NCBI RefSeq assembly: GCF_021398735.1
Contig: NZ_CP090349.1
Location: 5,258,501 to 5,322,500 of the forward strand
Reading direction: 5' to 3'
Length of the DNA stretch: 64,000 nucleotides
Source: Methylobacterium oryzae
Lineage (GTDB): Bacteria > Pseudomonadota > Alphaproteobacteria > Rhizobiales > Beijerinckiaceae
Made by a program: the position numbers and the translations under genes. The notes beneath the pieces were generated by a model. The model saw only the letters and a list, made by a program, of their open reading frames with translations, searched no databases and was not told where the DNA came from. Positions 10,650-20,160 of the stretch are shown one piece after another. How positions within the stretch are numbered: position 1 is the first letter of the stretch; each line of letters starts with the position of its first letter.

Positions 10650-11276
10650 ATGAACGATCTGACCAGCATCGACGCGCTGATGCGCTCCGTGCCCGTCATT
10701 CCGGTCCTGGTGATCGACGACGCGGCGCAGGCGCGGCCCATCGCCGAGGCCCTGGTGAAGGGCGGCCTGACCGCCCTGGAGGTCACCCTGCGGACCCCGG
10801 CCGCCCTCGACGTCATCCGGGAGATGACCCGGGTCGAGGGCGCGGTGGTGGGCGCCGGGACGGTGCTCAACCCGCGCGATCTCGAGAAGGCCCTGGCGGC
10901 GGGGGCCGAGTTCATCGTCTCGCCGGGCCTCACCGAGCCGCTGACCGACGCCGCCAAGGCCAACGGCGTGCCCTACCTGCCCGGCGTCGCGACGGCGGCC
11001 GACATCATGCGCGGCCTCGACCACGGGCTCGACCGGTTCAAGTTCTTCCCGGCGGAGGCCGCGGGCGGGATCAAGGCGCTGAAGGCGCACGCGGCGGTGT
11101 TCGGCGCGGTGCGGTTCTGCCCGACGGGCGGGATCACCGAGCTGAGCGCCCCGGACTGGCTGTCGATCCCGTCCGTGCTCTGCGTCGGCGGCAGCTGGGT
11201 GGTGAAGCCCGGCACGCCGGATCCGGCGGCGATCGAGCGGGCGGCCCGGGCCGCCGCGGGGTTGCGCAAGGCGTAA
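10650..11276 (+). CDS. eda: 2-keto-3-deoxy-6-phosphogluconate aldolase
   Basis: 208 residues from MNDLTSID, with an AGAGGGAG ribosome site. Class I aldolase features: catalytic Glu in TALEVTLRT, glycine-rich GAGTVLN, the Schiff-base lysine in DRFKFFPAE, and the phosphate-binding FCPTGGI near the C-terminus. It cleaves KDPG to pyruvate and glyceraldehyde 3-phosphate. With edd it completes the Entner-Doudoroff route; the short spacing implies one operon. A repeat element directly follows the stop codon. Confidence 0.97.
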   Translation: MNDLTSIDALMRSVPVIPVLVIDDAAQARPIAEALVKGGLTALEVTLRTPAALDVIREMTRVEGAVVGAGTVLNPRDLEKALAAGAEFIVSPGLTEPLTDAAKANGVPYLPGVATAADIMRGLDHGLDRFKFFPAEAAGGIKALKAHAAVFGAVRFCPTGGITELSAPDWLSIPSVLCVGGSWVVKPGTPDPAAIERAARAAAGLRKA

Positions 11277-11289
11277 GCCTCACGACCGA

Positions 11290-11382
11290 CGTCCTTGCGA
11301 GCGGAGCGAAGCAATCCAGGGTCGCGCCACATCTCCAGGATGTCGCGCGACCCTGGGTCACTTCGCTGCGCTCGTGATGACG
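11290..11382. repeat. Dispersed palindromic repeat, copy 2
   Basis: 93 bases with long inverted arms: GCGAGCGGAGCGAAGCAATC at the left and the matching CTTCGCTGCGCTCG at the right, ending GATGACGG. The middle holds a second pair (CCAGGGTCGCG and CGCGACCCTGG). It begins 13 bases after eda and lies between eda and the convergent ABC transporter gene, so its transcript could fold into a strong hairpin and act as a 3' end for both. Confidence 0.85.
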
Positions 11383-11430
11383 GAGAGGGCGCGGCCCCGC
11401 CCGCAGAGAGGTGGGAGCTGTTGCAGCCCC

Positions 11431-13542
11431 TCACTCCGCCGGCAGCGGCTGCCTCTGCACCCGCGGGACGAAGACACCGCTTTCCGGCTCGAGCGCGATG
11501 CGCCGGTCGTGGAAGGCGTCCAGCGTCGAGCGGTGGCCGATCGACACGATCGTCGTGCCGGGGAGCTGCTCGCGCAGCATCCGGTAGAGGGCGGCCTCGG
11601 AGGGCTCGTCGAGGGAGGCCGTCGCCTCGTCGAGGAACAGCCATTCGGGCTTGGCCAGCAGCGCGCGGGCGATGGCGAGCCGCTGCTGCTCGCCACCCGA
11701 CAGCCGCCGCTCCCAGGTGTCGCTCTCGTCGAGATGGTCGACGAGGTGGGGGAGCTGCGCGGCCGTCAGGGCGTCCCGGATCGCCGCGTCCGAGAACTGG
11801 TCGGTGGTGTTCGGGTAGACAACGGCGCCGCGCAGGGTCCCCTGCGGAATGTAGGGCCGCTGCGGCAGCAGCAGGGCCGACTGCCCGGCGGGCACGTCGA
11901 CCCGGCCCTTGCCGAACGGCCAGATCCCCGCGATCGCCCGGAACAGGGTCGACTTGCCGGAGCCGGAGGGACCCGTGACCAGGGTCGCGCCGCCGCGCGG
12001 CAGGGTTAGCGCGTCGGCGGTGACGATCGGCTTCCCGTTCGGCAGGGCGAGGACGAGGCCGCGCGCGGTGACGTCGCCGGTGCTCTCGTTCCCCTGGACG
12101 AGGCCGTAGCCCGCCGCCTCCAGCGCCTCGGCCTTCGTCATGGCCCTTCGGAACGAGCCGAGACGGATGGTATTGGCCTTGTAGGCGGCCAGCGTCGTGT
12201 ACGAGTCCACGAAGAACGACAGCGAGCTCTGCACCTGGCTGAACGCCTGGGACGTCTGCTGGAGCGCGCCCAGCGTGATCTTCTTGGCGAAGAAGGACGG
12301 GGCCGCCAGCACCATCGGGAAGATGACGCTCGCCTGCCGGTAGCTGAACGTGAAGGCGATCAGCTTGATGCGGCGGAAGATGATCCCGACGTAGTTGTCG
12401 ATCACGCTGTGGAACAGGCTCGAGAGCCGCGAGGCTTCCGCCCGCTCGCCGCGCAGCAGGGCGATCTGCTCGGAGTAGATGCGGTTCCGGGCCAGCGCGA
12501 AGCGGAAATTCGCCTCGACCTGCTCCTGCCGGAAGTCCAGCCCGATGAGCGGCCGGCCGATCAGGTGGGTGAGCCACGTGCCGACCACCGCGTAGGCGAT
12601 CACCAGCCAGACCAGGAAGCCCGGGATCACCGTGTCGGTGAACGGCACGACGAAGTCGCGCGACAGGGTCCAGAGGATCACGATGAACGACACGAGCTGC
12701 GCGGCCTGGCTGAGGAGCCGGATCGACAGCGTCGTGGTCTGCACGATGAAGCTGTTGACGTCGGCCTGGATGCGCTGGTCCGGGTTGTCCGCTTCCTCGT
12801 CGGTGAACGGGATCCGGTAATGCGTGCCGTTGCCGAGCCAGCGCTCGTACAGGCTGTGGGTCAGCCACGTGCGCCAGCGGATGAGCAGCGAGGAATCGAC
12901 GAACAGGTCGAACATGCCGATGGCGATGTTCAGCGTGGCCAGCGGCACGAACACCCAGAGCAGCTGGTACCAGAACGCGTTCGCGTCGTATTCCTGGAGC
13001 GAGTTGTAGATGTCGCGGTAGAAGAAGTTGAACCGCAGCGTCAGCGCCACGTCGGCGAAGTTCACGAAGATCGACAGCGCCACGAGGTTGCGGCCGATCC
13101 GGCCCTCGGTGGTGCCGAACCAGCGGAACAGGCCGATCTCCTTGGTCGGCTTGTCGCGATTGGCGAAGTACGGGTCGGCGATGTTGGTGATCGCGCGGAT
13201 CGGCTCGAGATGCGAGATGCCGAGCACGATGGCGGCGAAGACCACCGCGCCGGTGGCGGCGAAGGCCGGCGGGAGCAGCGCGGCGATCACCGGCGGCAGC
13301 AGTCCCATGGCGGCGATCGTCTTCGATCCGGCGAGCAGCAGGTAGCCGACGCCGTAGACCGAGACGAAGACCTTCAGGTAGGCCGAGATGCCGTTCGCGG
13401 CGATCAGGATGCCCGCCATGGCGAAGCCGGCGAGGGAGACGTAGAGCGGCGGGCTCGGGATTCCGGGAAACGCCAGCAGGATCAGCGCGGCCAGGGCCGT
13501 GAGCACGGCCTGGATGCCCAGTCCGGTCCTGAGTGCTGCCAC
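11431..13542 (-). CDS. ABC transporter, fused membrane and ATPase domains (YddA/SbmA-like, ABC_membrane_2)
   Basis: 703 residues, GTG start. An N-terminal region with several hydrophobic segments (residues about 5-130) precedes the ABC_membrane_2 domain (about 160-470), recognisable by NPDQRIQADVNSF and the DFRQEQVEANFRF stretch. The ATPase has Walker A GPSGSGKST (about 545), signature LSGGEQQR, Walker B WLFLDEATASLD and switch His in IGHRSTL. This ABCD-like group includes E. coli YddA and mycobacterial BacA/Rv1819c, which move peptides and corrinoids; the substrate here is not known. The extra N-terminal hydrophobic block is longer than in YddA. Confidence 0.88.
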   Translation of the reverse strand: MAALRTGLGIQAVLTALAALILLAFPGIPSPPLYVSLAGFAMAGILIAANGISAYLKVFVSVYGVGYLLLAGSKTIAAMGLLPPVIAALLPPAFAATGAVVFAAIVLGISHLEPIRAITNIADPYFANRDKPTKEIGLFRWFGTTEGRIGRNLVALSIFVNFADVALTLRFNFFYRDIYNSLQEYDANAFWYQLLWVFVPLATLNIAIGMFDLFVDSSLLIRWRTWLTHSLYERWLGNGTHYRIPFTDEEADNPDQRIQADVNSFIVQTTTLSIRLLSQAAQLVSFIVILWTLSRDFVVPFTDTVIPGFLVWLVIAYAVVGTWLTHLIGRPLIGLDFRQEQVEANFRFALARNRIYSEQIALLRGERAEASRLSSLFHSVIDNYVGIIFRRIKLIAFTFSYRQASVIFPMVLAAPSFFAKKITLGALQQTSQAFSQVQSSLSFFVDSYTTLAAYKANTIRLGSFRRAMTKAEALEAAGYGLVQGNESTGDVTARGLVLALPNGKPIVTADALTLPRGGATLVTGPSGSGKSTLFRAIAGIWPFGKGRVDVPAGQSALLLPQRPYIPQGTLRGAVVYPNTTDQFSDAAIRDALTAAQLPHLVDHLDESDTWERRLSGGEQQRLAIARALLAKPEWLFLDEATASLDEPSEAALYRMLREQLPGTTIVSIGHRSTLDAFHDRRIALEPESGVFVPRVQRQPLPAE

Positions 13543-13690
13543 CGTCGATCCCCCATCCGTGCGCGCCCGCCCGGGGCGCCGCCGGCGGCCTTGGCCCCGG
13601 CAGATGGCCAGATAGTGGCACTCGGCCCGCGCTGTCGCGTGAAACTTTGGTCACGTTCCGGCGGTGCGGCGATTTACGCGGGCACCGCGG

Positions 13691-14008
13691 CTACCAGTTC
13701 CACTCCTCGAAGCCGGGCTCGCGGCAATGGTAGCCGATCGGGCATTGCGGGTTGTCGCGCGTCGGGGCGAAGCGCAGCTCGGCGATCTCCGCGCCGCTGC
13801 ACTGGCCGGGATTGCTGACGAACCGCTCCGGCGCCGCCCCGGCGGCGATGATCACGTCGCCCTCGTTCTTCACCAGGGCCATCGCCTCGGAGCAGGTCAT
13901 GCGGGCCGTCATCGAGCCGCGCGGCGGCCGCGACTGCGCACGGGCCTCGACCCCGGCCGCGACGGCGGCGAGGTGGGCGAACAGCAGAGCGAGGGCCAAC
14001 GGCCTCAT
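13691..14008 (-). CDS. Small exported cysteine-containing protein, unknown function
   Basis: 105 residues with a signal peptide (MRPLALALLFAHLAAVAAG, cut near ARA). The mature part has four cysteines (MTCSEAM, GQCSGAE, PQCPIG, YHCREP), fitting a small disulfide-bonded periplasmic fold, and ends in an aromatic tail (EEWNW). The C-terminal pattern CPIGYHCREPGF is striking but I cannot tie it to a named family. It stands alone, divergent from the oxygenase gene. The 291 bases between them (14009-14299) show no other gene. Confidence 0.65.
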   Translation of the reverse strand: MRPLALALLFAHLAAVAAGVEARAQSRPPRGSMTARMTCSEAMALVKNEGDVIIAAGAAPERFVSNPGQCSGAEIAELRFAPTRDNPQCPIGYHCREPGFEEWNW

Positions 14009-14299
14009 CGGTTACGGGTTCCGGTACACACCCGGGAAGAAAGCCCGCGGGTCTGGCGCCATCCTGCACAAGCGGGCCGCCCGAGACTGTCACCGGAATG
14101 CGCCACCGGGCCGCTTTCGCCGTCGGACCGCCGCAATCGGCGGATTAGGAGATTCCGGGATCGCCGGAAGCAGCAGTAGATTTGTGGTCGTGGACGCCTG
14201 CGCGGGCGGCCCCGGCACGACGGCTGGACCGGCCCCCCGGCACGCGTCTCCGGCGCCCCGCGTGCCGGCCGACCGGCGCCGGAGCCAAGGGACCCAGCG

Positions 14300-14932
14300 A
14301 TGTCCGCTCTCTCGATCCTCGACATCTCCGCCGTGCGCGCCGCGCCCGTCTCCCGCGAGCCCTACGCCTACACGCTCGGCAGCAACGTCCTGAATCCCGA
14401 CGCGATCGACGACATCCGGCGCGACTTCCCGGACATCGCCAAGCCCGGCTACCTCACGGTCGACGAGATCACCCTGAAGGGCCGGTTCAAGGCGCTGATC
14501 GACGAGCTGGAGAGCGACGCCTTCTCGAAGATCCTCGGCGAGAAGTTCGGCATCGACCTCGTCTCCTGCCCGCGCCTGACGACCATCATGCGCCGCAGCC
14601 AGCTGAAATACGGCTCGATCCACACCGACGGCCCGTCGAAGGTGCTCACCCTGCTCGTCTACATGAACGACGCCTGGGACGCCCCGGCGGCCGGCCGCCT
14701 GCGGGTGCTCTACGACGGCCGCAACTACGAGCCCTTCGCGGTGGAGGTCCCGCCGACCATGGGCACGATGTTCGCGTTCCTGCGGGCGGACAATTCCTGG
14801 CACGGCCACGAGCCCTTCGAGGGCGAGCGGCGCGTGGTCCAGGTGGCGTGGCTCAGGGACGCGTCGGAGCTGGAGCGCAAGCGCAAGCGCAACCGCACGG
14901 CGCAGTTCCTGAAGGGCATCTTCGGCCGCTGA
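14300..14932 (+). CDS. 2-oxoglutarate/Fe(II)-dependent oxygenase superfamily protein
   Basis: 210 residues. The iron-binding triad is visible: His108-x-Asp110 in SIHTDGPSK and a distal His in NSWHGHEPF (168 or 170), with the 2-oxoglutarate-binding Arg in the following GERRVVQ (177 or 178). The fold matches the prolyl-hydroxylase-like 2OG-Fe(II) group. No substrate can be assigned. The basic C-terminal tail (ERKRKRNR) could bind nucleic acid or acidic surfaces, but that is speculation. Start follows GGAGCCAAGGG. Confidence 0.75.
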   Translation: MSALSILDISAVRAAPVSREPYAYTLGSNVLNPDAIDDIRRDFPDIAKPGYLTVDEITLKGRFKALIDELESDAFSKILGEKFGIDLVSCPRLTTIMRRSQLKYGSIHTDGPSKVLTLLVYMNDAWDAPAAGRLRVLYDGRNYEPFAVEVPPTMGTMFAFLRADNSWHGHEPFEGERRVVQVAWLRDASELERKRKRNRTAQFLKGIFGR

Positions 14933-14954
14933 GCGGACGAGAGGGGGGCAGACC

Positions 14955-15632
14955 ATGGGGGCGGTCGTTCTGGCGGATCCGGGCGACGGGGCGCGTTCCG
15001 GCTCCTGGCGTCGCTTCGCCTTGCCGACCCTCCTCGTCCTCGGCTGGGTGGGCCTCTTCGCCTACAGCGCCGCCTACCTCACCGAGGACCTGCCGTTCCG
15101 CCCGTCCCCGCCGGAAGCGAGCCCGTCCGCGGCGAGGTCCGCCGCGCCGCGCCCCGCGCGCCGCGTCGTGATGCTCGACGAGCCCGACCCGCTCACCGCC
15201 CCGGCCGAGCCGCCCGGCCAGACCGCCATGGCGGCCTCGCCGGCGCCGGCGGCCCCGCAGAGTGCCGCGGCGCCGCCCGCGACCACGGCGAATGCCCGCC
15301 CCGCCCCGGGCGCCGCTCCGGCCGCCGCCGTGCCCGCCGCCGAGTATGTCGGTGTCTGGGGCCCGACGCCCGAGGCCTGCGGAGCGCGCTCGCGCCGCCG
15401 CGGCTACATCCCGGCCACGATCACGCAGGACCGCGCCCGCGCGGGCCGCACGCTGTGCCTGTTCCACGACGTGCGGCGAAGCGGCGGCGCCTGGGTCACG
15501 GCCGCCGAGTGCAGCGATCGCGGCCGCCACTGGTCGTCGCAGGTCCGCCTGCAGGTGGATGGCGAGCACCTGACCTGGTCGAGCAGCCGCGGGACCTCGA
15601 CCTATATCCGCTGCGGCCGCCGCGCCGGCTGA
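14955..15632 (+). CDS. Membrane-anchored protein with Pro/Ala linker and small periplasmic Cys domain
   Basis: 225 residues. One membrane segment (about 22-42) is followed by a linker of about 85 residues made almost entirely of Ala and Pro, then a compact C-terminal domain of about 95 residues beginning YVGVWGPTPEACG. That domain has four cysteines (EAC, TLC, AEC, IRC), a likely two-disulfide fold, and ends close to the stop. The architecture suggests that the domain is held at a distance from the inner membrane. The family is not recognised. It starts 22 bases after the oxygenase gene, so co-transcription is likely. Confidence 0.7.
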   Translation: MGAVVLADPGDGARSGSWRRFALPTLLVLGWVGLFAYSAAYLTEDLPFRPSPPEASPSAARSAAPRPARRVVMLDEPDPLTAPAEPPGQTAMAASPAPAAPQSAAAPPATTANARPAPGAAPAAAVPAAEYVGVWGPTPEACGARSRRRGYIPATITQDRARAGRTLCLFHDVRRSGGAWVTAAECSDRGRHWSSQVRLQVDGEHLTWSSSRGTSTYIRCGRRAG

Positions 15633-15641
15633 GCGGCGCCG

Positions 15642-16820
15642 TCACGCCGCCGGATCCGCTCCCTGCCCCTCGGCCGCGCGCAGGACGATCCGCGCCGCGG
15701 CCCGGCTCGGCGTGTCCGCCGCGGCGAGCCGCATCCGCCCGTCGATGCGGCCGAGGGCGGCGAGCTGGACGTCGCGCTCGGCACCGCCGGCCAGGAGCGG
15801 CCGCAGGGCGCCGGCGAGGCGCTCCGGGGTGCAGTCGGCCTGGACGAATTCCGGCATCGCGTTCTCGGCGAGGATCAGGTTCGGCAGCACGATGCTCGGG
15901 ACCTGGATCAGCCGGCGGGCGATGAACTCCTCCGCCCGCGAGACCTTGTAGGCGACGACCATCGGGACGCCCGCGAGCGCCAGCTCCAGCGTGACCGTGC
16001 CGGAGGCGGCGAGCGCCGCCCGGGCCTCCCGGAAGGCCGCGTATTTCGGCGCCTCGCCGGTGACGATGCGGACCGGCACCGGCCACCCGGCCGACAGCCG
16101 CTCGATCAGGGCCCTGTGCCGGGTCACGGCGGGCAGCACCGCCTCGACCGCCAGGCCCTCGGCGACGCGGGCCAGCGCCGCACCGAAGACCGGCATCAGC
16201 CGCTCGATCTCGGACCGGCGGGAGCCCGGCAGGACCACGAGGCTGTAGGGAACGGCCTCGCGCCGCCCCCGCTCGGCCGCGCCGGGCCGCAGTTCCGGGA
16301 GGCGCTCGATCAGCGGATGCCCGACATAGGTGCAGGGGGGACCGCCGAGCCGCAGATGCGCGTCGGGCTCGAAGGGGAGCAGGGCCAGCACGTGGTCGAT
16401 GAACGGCCGCATGCCCTTCGCCCGCCACGGCCGCCACGCCCACACGCTCGGGGACACGTAGTCGATGATCGGGATGCCGGGGGCCGCCCTGCGCACGCGC
16501 CGCGCCACCGCGTGGGTGAAGCCCGGGCTGTCGATGATCACCAGCACGTCGGGCCGCGCGCGGATCGTCGCCTCGACGGTCTCGCGGATGCGGCGGAGCA
16601 GGGTCCGCGCGCGGGCGAGGACCGGCAGGTAGCCCATCACCGCCACGTCATCGAGGGGGAACAGGGACGCGAACCCCGCCTCCGCCATGGCCTCGCCGCC
16701 GACGCCGCCGAAGACGGTGTCGGGCGCGGCCTCGCGCAGGGCGCGCATCAGCTTGGCGCCGAGCTGGTCGCCGGAATCCTCGCCGGCCACGAGCCAGATC
16801 GTGCGGGGCCGGCCGGTCAC
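15642..16820 (-). CDS. lpxB: Lipid-A-disaccharide synthase
   Basis: 392 residues, GTG start overlapping the lpxI stop (GTGA). It shows the LpxB (GT19) landmarks: IWLVAGEDSGDQLGA at the N-terminus, VFGGVGGEAM, IDSPGFTHAVAR, VSPSVWAWRPWRAKGM, YVGHPL and LVVLPGSRRSEI. It joins UDP-2,3-diacylglucosamine to lipid X to make the lipid A disaccharide at the inner membrane face. It is the last gene of the lpxD-fabZ-lpxA-lpxI-lpxB run, convergent with the anchored-protein gene. Confidence 0.97.
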   Translation of the reverse strand: MTGRPRTIWLVAGEDSGDQLGAKLMRALREAAPDTVFGGVGGEAMAEAGFASLFPLDDVAVMGYLPVLARARTLLRRIRETVEATIRARPDVLVIIDSPGFTHAVARRVRRAAPGIPIIDYVSPSVWAWRPWRAKGMRPFIDHVLALLPFEPDAHLRLGGPPCTYVGHPLIERLPELRPGAAERGRREAVPYSLVVLPGSRRSEIERLMPVFGAALARVAEGLAVEAVLPAVTRHRALIERLSAGWPVPVRIVTGEAPKYAAFREARAALAASGTVTLELALAGVPMVVAYKVSRAEEFIARRLIQVPSIVLPNLILAENAMPEFVQADCTPERLAGALRPLLAGGAERDVQLAALGRIDGRMRLAAADTPSRAAARIVLRAAEGQGADPAA

Positions 16821-17680
16821 GGCGCGCCCCCGTACCCGACCACGAACAGGCCGAGGCGGTCGGCCTCCGCGGCCGTCGCCGCCCGGTCGATGACCAGGGT
16901 CCCGCCGGCCTCCAGGGCGAGCCCGGCGCAGCCCGCCCGGGCCGCGTTGCGCACGGTGCGGGCGCCGACGGCCGGGAGATCGATGCGGCGGTCCTGGCCG
17001 ACCTTCGGGGCCTTCACCAGCACGGTCGCGGGCATCGCCCGGCCGAACCCGAAGGGGCGCCGCCCCAGGGCCCGGGCCCGGGCCAGCATGCGGTCCGTGC
17101 CCTCCGGCCCCTCCACGGCGAGGATCCGGTCGCCGGCCAGGACGACCGCCTGCCCCAGATCGTAGGGCGAGAGGGCGTCGAGGACGCCGCGCCCGGTGCG
17201 GATCGAGGCGGCCGCCTCCGCGTCCGGGGCCCGGCGCCCGAGCGGGCCGTCCGGGCAGAGCAGGTCCGGCGCGGCCTCGTGGACGCCGACGACCCGGTGG
17301 CCCGCCTCCTCGACCAGCGTGACCGCCGCCCGCAGCAGGCGGTCGTCCCCGCCGCCGGCGATCGCCAGCAGGGCCTCGCGGTTGCGCAGGGCGGCGCCCG
17401 CGTTGAGGATCGCGGCCGGGCTCGGGCGGGAGACGCCGCCCGCCGGCACCACGGTCGCCGGCCCCCAGAGCCGCAGCAGCTTCAGGGTGGCCGCGAGATC
17501 GAGGAGGTCGACCGTGGCGTCGGCGCCGGCGCGCAGGGCCGGGCCGGTGAAGCCGCGCAGCGCGATCACCCGGAAGGGCCGGCGCGCCCGGCGGAGCGAC
17601 TCGGCGACGAGCTCCGGCAGGCGCCCCGCCCCCGCGATCAGGACCAGGGCCCCCTCGGGGGCGGGATCGGCCTCGGTCAC
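16817..17680 (-). CDS. lpxI: UDP-2,3-diacylglucosamine pyrophosphatase, LpxI type
   Basis: 287 residues from a GTG codon, chosen because it starts just after lpxA and directly precedes LVLIAGAGRLPELVAES, the usual LpxI N-terminus. Conserved features include VPAGGVSRPS, GDDRLLRAAV and the C-terminal catalytic region (KAPKVGQDRRIDLPAVG) where LpxI binds metal. It hydrolyses UDP-2,3-diacylglucosamine to lipid X and replaces LpxH, as is usual in alphaproteobacteria. It overlaps lpxB by four bases. Confidence 0.93.
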   Translation of the reverse strand: MTEADPAPEGALVLIAGAGRLPELVAESLRRARRPFRVIALRGFTGPALRAGADATVDLLDLAATLKLLRLWGPATVVPAGGVSRPSPAAILNAGAALRNREALLAIAGGGDDRLLRAAVTLVEEAGHRVVGVHEAAPDLLCPDGPLGRRAPDAEAAASIRTGRGVLDALSPYDLGQAVVLAGDRILAVEGPEGTDRMLARARALGRRPFGFGRAMPATVLVKAPKVGQDRRIDLPAVGARTVRNAARAGCAGLALEAGGTLVIDRAATAAEADRLGLFVVGYGGAP

Positions 17681-17691
17681 GGCCCGGCCGC

Positions 17692-18510
17692 TCAGGCGGC
17701 GCTGATCGGGGTCGGGACCTCGCGCGGCGTGCAGATCGAGCGCTTGCCGCCGAGGCGGATGAAGTCGAGGATCTCGGCGACCGCCGCGTGGGACTCGAAG
17801 GTCGCGGCCACGTCCTCCACCCGCTCCATCAGCGTGCCCTCGGGGGCGAAGAGCAGGCGGTAGGCGCGCCGCAGCGCGTGGATGTCCTCGCGGGCGAAGC
17901 CGCGGCGCTGCAGCCCGATGATGTTGAGCCCCGACAGGTAGGCCCGGTTGCCGAGCACCATGCCGTAGGGGATGCAGTCGTTCTCCAGGCCCGACAGGCC
18001 GCCCACGAAGGCGTGCGCGCCGACCCGCGCGAACTGGATCACGGCGGCGCCGCCGCCCAGGATCGCGTAGTCGCCGACGCTGCAATGGCCCGCCAGCATG
18101 ACGTTGTTGGAGAAGATCACGTGGGCGCCGACCCGGCAATCGTGGCCGACATGCGAGTTGGCCAGGAAGGTGCAGTGGTCGCCGACCACGGTCTCCAGGC
18201 CGCCGCCGCTGGTGCCCGGGTTCATGGTGACGCCCTCGCGGATCAGGCAGTCGGCGCCGATCGTCAGGGTCGAGGCCTCGCCCCGGTATTTCAGGTCCTG
18301 CGGCTGGTGGCCGATGGACGCGAAGGGGAAGATCCGGGTGCGGGGGCCGATCGCGGTGCGGCCCGCCAGGACCACGTGGCTGATGAGTTCGCAGTCCGCG
18401 CCGAGCACGACCTCGGGCCCGACATGGCAGAAGGGGCCGATCCGCGCCCCGTCGCTGATGCGGGCGCCGGTCTCGATCACCGCGCTCGGGTGGATGACGG
18501 GGGCGGTCAC
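17692..18510 (-). CDS. lpxA: UDP-N-acetylglucosamine O-acyltransferase
   Basis: 272 residues, GTG start overlapping the fabZ stop by four bases. The left-handed beta-helix is plain from the hexapeptide repeats (residues about 5-190). The catalytic His lies in [11 protein letters not shown] and the chain ends in the usual helical domain. It transfers a 3-hydroxyacyl group from acyl carrier protein to UDP-GlcNAc, the first lipid A step. A longer in-frame start inside fabZ was rejected. Confidence 0.97.
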   Translation of the reverse strand: MTAPVIHPSAVIETGARISDGARIGPFCHVGPEVVLGADCELISHVVLAGRTAIGPRTRIFPFASIGHQPQDLKYRGEASTLTIGADCLIREGVTMNPGTSGGGLETVVGDHCTFLANSHVGHDCRVGAHVIFSNNVMLAGHCSVGDYAILGGGAAVIQFARVGAHAFVGGLSGLENDCIPYGMVLGNRAYLSGLNIIGLQRRGFAREDIHALRRAYRLLFAPEGTLMERVEDVAATFESHAAVAEILDFIRLGGKRSICTPREVPTPISAA

Positions 18511-18983
18511 TCCGTCACCAGCATGGCACTGATCTCGGCCTCCGCGACCAGCGTGCCGTCGACCCGGGCCTCGCCGCGGAACCACCACATGGTCCGGCGC
18601 TGGTTCAGCTTCGTCATATGGAAGCGCACTTGGTCGCCGGGGGTGACGGGCTTGCGGAACTTGCACTTGTCGATGGTCATGAAGAACACCTGCTTGGTGT
18701 TCCGCCCGTCCGCCCGGATGTGGCGGCAGCAGATCGCCCCCGCCGTCTGCGCCATACCCTCGATCAGGAGCACGCCCGGGAAGACCGGCATGTCGGGGAA
18801 GTGGCCCATGAACTGCGGCTCGTTGGCCGTGACGTTCTTGATGCCGACGCAGGATTCGTCCCGGTCGATCTCGACGATGCGGTCGACCATCAGGAACGGG
18901 TAGCGGTGCGGCAGCAGCTCCAGCAGCGTCTGGATATCGGCTATGCCCAGCTCGCTGCCGGTCTCGCGCGCCGCCTCACTCAT
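18507..18983 (-). CDS. fabZ: 3-hydroxyacyl-[acyl-carrier-protein] dehydratase
   Basis: 158 residues from ATG; a GTG four codons upstream is possible, but the GAGGTG ribosome site is better placed for the ATG. Hot-dog fold signatures: [13 protein letters not shown], the catalytic His in [14 protein letters not shown] with the following helix (LLIEGMAQ) carrying the catalytic Glu. It dehydrates 3-hydroxyacyl-ACP and so competes with LpxA and LpxD for the same substrate, which is why it sits among them. Confidence 0.97.
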   Translation of the reverse strand: MSEAARETGSELGIADIQTLLELLPHRYPFLMVDRIVEIDRDESCVGIKNVTANEPQFMGHFPDMPVFPGVLLIEGMAQTAGAICCRHIRADGRNTKQVFFMTIDKCKFRKPVTPGDQVRFHMTKLNQRRTMWWFRGEARVDGTLVAEAEISAMLVTE

Positions 18984-19092
18984 CGAAATCCGCACCTCGA
19001 CTTGCCGCCATCGGCGGCCCGCAATCCGGCCGCCACCGGGGCGCCGACCGCCCTATTCGGAAGAAATCGCCGGAAGCGCAAGGCCTTCCCGG

Positions 19093-20151
19093 TCAGGCGT
19101 CGTCTCCGGCGGGCTCCTTGCCCGAGCGTTCCGCGAGCCGCGCGAGCGTCGTCAGCTCGCGGAACCAAGCCCGCACCGGCTTGGCGGGCGTCCCGCCCCA
19201 GCGGCTGCCCGGCGGCACGTCGCGGTTGACGTTGGACGAGCCGGCGATCTGCGCGCCGCGACCGATGCGCAGGTGGCCGACGACGCCGACCTGCCCGCCG
19301 AGGACGACGTAATCCTCCAGCGTGGTCGAGCCCGAGATGCCGACCCCCGACACGATGACGCAGTGGCGCCCGATCACGACGTTGTGGGCGATCTGCACGA
19401 GGTTGTCGATCTTGGTGCCCTCCCCGATCACCGTGTCGCGCGAGGCGCCCCGGTCGACCGTGGTGTTGGCACCGATCTCGACGTCGTCCTGCACGATGAC
19501 CCGCCCGACTTGCGGCACCTTGAGGTGGGTGGCGCCCATGGCGAAGCCGAACCCGTCCTGTCCGAGCCGGGCCCCCGGATGCAGGATCACCCGGTTGCCG
19601 AGGAGGGCGTGGCTGAGGGTCGTGCCCGCGCCGATCGCGCAGTCGCGCCCGATCCGGACCCCCGGCCCGATGACGGCGTTCGGCCCGATCACCGTGCCGG
19701 CGCCGATCTCGGCTCCCGGCCCGATCACCGCGCCGGGATCGACCGTGACCCCGTCCTCGAGCCGGGCCTCGGGATGGACGTGGGCGCCGGAGGCGACGCC
19801 GCGGACCGCGAACTGGGAACCGGGACGCAACGCGTCCGGGTGCAGGCGGCCGAGCAGGGCCGCGTAGGCGCGGTAGGGATCGCGGCTGACGAGGGCGACG
19901 GTTCCGGCGGGGCAGCGCGCCGCGAAGCGGGGCGAGATGAGGCACACGCCCGCACGCGTCGCCGCGAGGGCGTCGCCGTAGCGGGCATTGTCCATGTAGG
20001 CGAGGTGGTCTGGACCGGCACTCTCCAGGGAGGCCGCGCCGCTGAACCGGCGATCCGGATCCGCTCCCTCGGGGAGGCCGAGGCCGGCGGCGGCCGCGAT
20101 CTCGGCCAGGGTGAGGCCGGTGGCGGCGGTGAAGAAGACGGGATCTGTCAT
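19093..20151 (-). CDS. lpxD: UDP-3-O-(3-hydroxyacyl)glucosamine N-acyltransferase
   Basis: 352 residues from ATG. An N-terminal uridine-binding domain (about 1-105) precedes a long run of hexapeptide repeats (about 110-310) with the catalytic His in [12 protein letters not shown]. It adds the second acyl chain in lipid A synthesis. Its ATG lies only 9 bases from a perfect 12-base-pair hairpin in the bamA-lpxD gap, which may influence its translation. The C-terminal helix is charged. Confidence 0.96.
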   Translation of the reverse strand: MTDPVFFTAATGLTLAEIAAAAGLGLPEGADPDRRFSGAASLESAGPDHLAYMDNARYGDALAATRAGVCLISPRFAARCPAGTVALVSRDPYRAYAALLGRLHPDALRPGSQFAVRGVASGAHVHPEARLEDGVTVDPGAVIGPGAEIGAGTVIGPNAVIGPGVRIGRDCAIGAGTTLSHALLGNRVILHPGARLGQDGFGFAMGATHLKVPQVGRVIVQDDVEIGANTTVDRGASRDTVIGEGTKIDNLVQIAHNVVIGRHCVIVSGVGISGSTTLEDYVVLGGQVGVVGHLRIGRGAQIAGSSNVNRDVPPGSRWGGTPAKPVRAWFRELTTLARLAERSGKEPAGDDA

Positions 20152-20160
20152 GTCCGACAA

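Noticed and set aside
12409..13818. Long plus-strand reading frame opposite the ABC transporter
   Set aside because: Low-complexity Arg/Asp/His-rich product, and the opposite strand has a complete recognisable ABC protein.
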